Source of the DNA: Pseudomonadota bacterium
GTDB taxonomy: Bacteria; Pseudomonadota; Alphaproteobacteria; Kiloniellales; J153
DNA length: 8,422 nt
Reading direction: 5' to 3'
NCBI GenBank assembly: GCA_022572105.1
Contig: JACZWN010000156.1
Coordinates: 1 to 8,422 of the forward strand
Shown here: positions 6,723-8,422 of the stretch, in pieces
How the letters are laid out: each line of letters opens with the position of its first letter
Position numbering within the stretch: position 1 is the first letter of the stretch
The notes under the pieces: model-generated
Databases searched by the model: none
Told to the model about the DNA's origin: nothing
The model's input: the letters and a program-made list of their open reading frames with translations, nothing else
Position numbers and translations under genes: made by a program

Positions 6723-7322
6723 ATGCGTTTTCAGCGCTTTCGAAAGAGCCAGCTTCGAGGACTCAGGCTGGAACGGAACCGGGTTTACCTTCGGTTCCCG
6801 GTCCAGCGCGACTGGCGCAACTGGGCCGCGCTGCGCGCCGAGAGCCGCGACTTCCTGGCGCCCTGGGAGCCTACCTGGGCCTACGACGCGCTGACCCGCG
6901 GCGCCTTCCGCCGTCGCCTCAAGATGTACAAGGCGGAAATGCGCCAGGGGGTAACCTACAGCTTCCTGATCCTTCGCCGCGTCGACGACGTGTTGCTCGG
7001 CGGCATCACGCTGTCCAACTTGCGCCGCGGCGTGGCGCAGTCGGCCACGCTCGGCTATTGGATCGGGTCGCCCCACGGCAATCAGGGCTACATGACCGAT
7101 TCACTGGCCGCCATTCTGGAATTCGCCTTTTCGCGCATCGGCCTGCACCGGGTCGAGGCCGCCTGTCTGTCCGCCAACGAGGCGAGCCGGCGGCTGCTGC
7201 TGAGGGCCGGCTTCCGCGAGGAGGGCTACGCACGGGAATATCTGCGCATCAGCGGGCGCTGGCAGGACCACCAGCTGTTCGCGATTCTGCGTGACAACCT
7301 GCCGAGCGAAATCAAAGTGTAA
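6723..7322 (+). CDS. GNAT family N-acetyltransferase, RimJ-like
   Basis: GCN5-related acetyltransferase of the RimJ/RimL type; relatives acetylate protein N termini (ribosomal S5 in the case of E. coli RimJ) or other amines with acetyl-CoA. The 199 residues include LLGGITLSNL (91-100), the strand GYWIG (111-115), the acetyl-CoA pyrophosphate loop HGNQGYMTDSL (118-128), LHRVEAACLSANEASRRLL (141-159, with N152 and S155) and RAGFREEGYAREYL (161-174), all in family order. The first 30 residues are rich in arginine. The actual substrate cannot be read from the sequence. It starts 3 bases after the M16 stop with no good ribosome site, so it probably depends on coupling. The thrC-M16-GNAT order is common in alphaproteobacteria. 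It converges on yqgE with 14 bp between stops. Confidence 0.9.
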   Translation: MRFQRFRKSQLRGLRLERNRVYLRFPVQRDWRNWAALRAESRDFLAPWEPTWAYDALTRGAFRRRLKMYKAEMRQGVTYSFLILRRVDDVLLGGITLSNLRRGVAQSATLGYWIGSPHGNQGYMTDSLAAILEFAFSRIGLHRVEAACLSANEASRRLLLRAGFREEGYAREYLRISGRWQDHQLFAILRDNLPSEIKV

Positions 7323-7336
7323 GCCTTGCGGCCGAT

Positions 7337-7927
7337 TCAGGCGTGGCCGGCCTCGCCGGACAGCGAGGAAACGTCGATTCCCAGCTTGCCGATCGCCCGT
7401 TCCCACTTGCTGTTCAGGTCGTCGTCGAAGACCAGGGTTTCGTCGGCGGCGACGCTGAGCCAGCCATTGGCCTGGAATTCGGAATCCAGCTGGCCCGGAC
7501 CCCAGCCGGCGTAGCCGAGCGCGAGCAGACTGCAGCGCGGACCCCGGCCTTGGGCGATGTCGGTCAGAATGTCCACGGTGGCCGTCAGCCCCATTTTCTC
7601 GTCGACCTGAAGGGTGCTGTCGTGGCGGTAGTCGCCCGAATGGAGGACGAAACCGCGGCCCGACTCGACCGGCCCGCCGAAATGGACCCGGATCTTCTCA
7701 CAGGCAGTCCCACCTTCGATGCTGAGCTGTTCGAGCAGGTCCGGGAAGGTGACCGACCCGGCCAGGCGGTTGACGACCAAGCCCATGGCGCCGTCGGCGT
7801 TGTGCGCGCAGACGTAGATGACGGATCGGGCGAAGCGCGGATCGCGCATGTTCGGCATGGCGATCAAGAGCTGGCCGGTCAGATAGCCGTCGCGCTCTTC
7901 TTGGTCCAGACTGACACCCATGGCCAT
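7337..7927 (-). CDS. yqgE: YqgE/AlgH family protein
   Basis: Member of the conserved YqgE/AlgH family (about 185-200 residues; 196 here). Its biochemical role is unsettled, although the Pseudomonas name AlgH comes from alginate regulation. Family landmarks are YLTGQLLIAMPNMRDPRFARSVIYVCAH (15-42), GAMGLVVNR (46-54), HFGGPVESGRGFVLH (82-96), LLALGYAGWGPGQLDSE (134-150) and NGWL (154-157). There is no signal peptide or membrane segment, so it is probably cytosolic. Two close starts are possible: ATG at 7927-7925 (MAMG) or at 7921-7919 (MG). GAAAG upstream is nearer the first but better spaced for the second. The gene is divergent from a DsbD/ScsB-type gene, an arrangement I recall from other alphaproteobacteria, which hints at shared regulation rather than a proven functional link. 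Confidence 0.95.
   Translation of the reverse strand: MAMGVSLDQEERDGYLTGQLLIAMPNMRDPRFARSVIYVCAHNADGAMGLVVNRLAGSVTFPDLLEQLSIEGGTACEKIRVHFGGPVESGRGFVLHSGDYRHDSTLQVDEKMGLTATVDILTDIAQGRGPRCSLLALGYAGWGPGQLDSEFQANGWLSVAADETLVFDDDLNSKWERAIGKLGIDVSSLSGEAGHA
7351..7368. repeat. Inverted repeat with 6-bp arms just past the convergent stops
   Basis: CCTCGC (7351-7356) and GCGAGG (7363-7368) are perfect complements around a 6-base loop, 29 bases after the acetyltransferase stop and inside the 3' end of yqgE. No T run follows on either strand, so it is not a standard intrinsic terminator. It could still slow polymerase leaving the thrC operon. Confidence 0.3.
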
Positions 7928-7985
7928 TCGTCTTTCGTTAACCTTTGGTGTTGCATACCGCTAGCGGCGGCGTCCGGGTCCCACG

Positions 7986-8003
7986 GTCACACGACATTGT
8001 GAC
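7986..8003. promoter_or_regulatory. 18-bp dyad, candidate operator
   Basis: GTCACA (7986-7991) and TGTGAC (7998-8003) are perfect inverted copies around a 6-base spacer (CGACAT). The size and spacing suit a dimeric regulator. The arms are in the opposite order to a CRP/FNR-type site (TGTGA first), so a CRP assignment is not supported. It lies about 60 bases upstream of the yqgE start and 87 bases upstream of the other gene. Confidence 0.4.
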
Positions 8004-8020
8004 ACGAGCAGGGCGCCCGA

Positions 8021-8053
8021 CACATAACTAATATACTATATATAACTGGATTT
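8021..8053. promoter_or_regulatory. AT-rich tract with repeated ATAACT, probable core promoter region
   Basis: Only 7 of these 33 bases are G or C, in a window that is otherwise strongly GC-rich. ATAACT occurs twice in direct orientation (8024-8029 and 8042-8047), 18 bases start to start, and TATATATA lies at 8037-8044. Easy melting suggests promoter cores, possibly for both directions. A transcript starting here toward yqgE would have a leader of roughly 100 bases. Confidence 0.5.
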
Positions 8054-8090
8054 CGCCTTAACGACCGCCCGGGAGTGGAAAGTACCGCCC

Positions 8091-8422
8091 ATGCGCCGAT
8101 TCGATGCCCTTTCCGCCGTGCTCGGCGCCTTGTTCCTGGGGCTTTCCCTGGCCCTTCCGGGGCTCGGCGGGCCAGGCCTGGGCGGCGCCGCGCGGGCGGC
8201 GGCCGGCCCCTGGGTCGACCAGGAACAGGTGCGGCTGCGCCTGGTCGCGGCGGGCCCGGCCGCGGGCGAAGCCGAGACCCTGAATCTCGGACTCCACTTC
8301 AGGCTCGAGCCGGGCTGGAAGATCTATTGGCGCTCCCCGGGAGAGGCGGGCTATCCCCCGAGCGTCGATTGGAGCGGCTCGGAGAACCTCGCCGACGTCA
8401 GGCTCAACTGGCCGGTGCCGCA
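8091..8422 (+). CDS. DsbD/ScsB-type protein-disulfide reductase, N-terminal part
   Basis: The first 110 residues of a gene that runs off the right edge. A signal peptide is evident: MRRF, a hydrophobic stretch near residues 7-22, a Gly/Pro/Ala-rich region, and a likely cleavage after ARAAA (about residue 38). The mature part contains LHFRLEPGWKIYWRSPGEAG (68-87) followed by YPPSVDWSGSENL (88-100), the hallmark of the DsbD/ScsB N-terminal periplasmic domain. Full-length relatives add an eight-helix membrane domain and a C-terminal thioredoxin domain, and pass electrons from cytosolic thioredoxin to periplasmic thiol proteins; those parts are outside the window, so a shorter relative cannot be excluded. 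The start ATG has GGAAAG 8 bases upstream. The divergent neighbour yqgE shares the regulatory region. Confidence 0.85.
   Translation, partial: MRRFDALSAVLGALFLGLSLALPGLGGPGLGGAARAAAGPWVDQEQVRLRLVAAGPAAGEAETLNLGLHFRLEPGWKIYWRSPGEAGYPPSVDWSGSENLADVRLNWPVP

Larger units (their letters stand above)
7928..8090. promoter_or_regulatory. Divergent intergenic region between yqgE and the DsbD/ScsB-type gene
   Basis: This 163-bp region must hold the promoters for both flanking genes. From left to right it contains a 10-bp palindrome CCGCTAGCGG (7958-7967), an 18-bp dyad (7986-8003), an 8-bp palindrome GGGCGCCC (8011-8018) and an AT-rich tract (8021-8053). Several -10-like hexamers lie in the AT tract on both strands (for example TATACT at 8032-8037 on +, TATAGT at 8040-8035 on -). 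I could not pair any with a convincing -35 box, so I do not assign exact promoters. Confidence 0.6.

Noticed and set aside
6084..7076. 330-codon open frame on the - strand opposite the M16 and acetyltransferase genes
   Set aside because: It spans two real genes on the other strand and shows no domain.
7343..8002. 219-codon open frame on the + strand across yqgE and the intergenic region
   Set aside because: The - strand frame is unmistakably YqgE; this one has no recognisable motif and covers the regulatory region.
7986..8003. CRP/FNR binding site
   Set aside because: Those sites read TGTGA-N6-TCACA or TTGAT-N4-ATCAA; here the arms are in the reverse order.
7938..8062. CtrA binding sites from TTAAC at 7938-7942 and TTAACG at 8058-8063
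   Set aside because: Only isolated half-sites are present; the paired TTAA-N7-TTAA arrangement is absent.
1..8422. Defence system, prophage, insertion sequence, CRISPR array or tRNA
   Set aside because: Every substantial frame is accounted for by core metabolic or respiratory genes. I found no repeat arrays, transposase motifs or cloverleaf-like sequence, and gene order and composition are uniform apart from the short AT tract.

Overview
This looks like core chromosome from a high-GC alphaproteobacterium, most likely Rhodospirillales-like. The basis is protein-family resemblance and gene order: a ctaG-coxC-DUF983-surf1 oxidase block, a thrC/M16 peptidase/GNAT block, and a yqgE gene divergent from a DsbD/ScsB-type gene. 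The lineage is inferred, since the window has no rRNA or other marker. I see no mobile element, CRISPR array, tRNA or rRNA, and no stretch over 300 bases without a gene.

Layout. Positions 1-2454 (+) hold the tail of an aa3-type cytochrome c oxidase operon: the 3' part of ctaG (Cox11, copper delivery to subunit I), coxC (subunit III), a small zinc-ribbon membrane protein of unknown function (DUF983), and surf1 (haem a/oxidase assembly). The start codon of an M32 metallocarboxypeptidase (2451-3947) overlaps the surf1 stop codon, so it is probably translated from the same message. An 88-bp gap (3948-4035) carries a plausible sigma70-type promoter. It is followed by thrC (threonine synthase), an M16 processing-type zinc peptidase whose start overlaps the thrC stop, and a RimJ-like N-acetyltransferase (ends 7322). 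This set probably forms a second operon.

Positions 7337-7927 (-) encode a YqgE/AlgH protein that converges on the acetyltransferase gene with only 14 bp between the stop codons. Upstream of yqgE is a 163-bp divergent intergenic region (7928-8090) with an 18-bp dyad and a strikingly AT-rich tract. After it, on the + strand, a secreted or membrane protein with a DsbD/ScsB-type N-terminal domain begins at 8091 and runs off the right edge.

Functionally, the left part builds and matures the terminal oxidase (copper insertion, haem a insertion, subunit III), the middle combines threonine synthesis with two peptidases and an acetyltransferase, and the right part concerns envelope thiol-redox chemistry. 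No new multi-gene system is evident. The most open questions are the DUF983 protein in the oxidase operon, the coupling of the M32 peptidase to surf1, and the control elements in 7928-8090.
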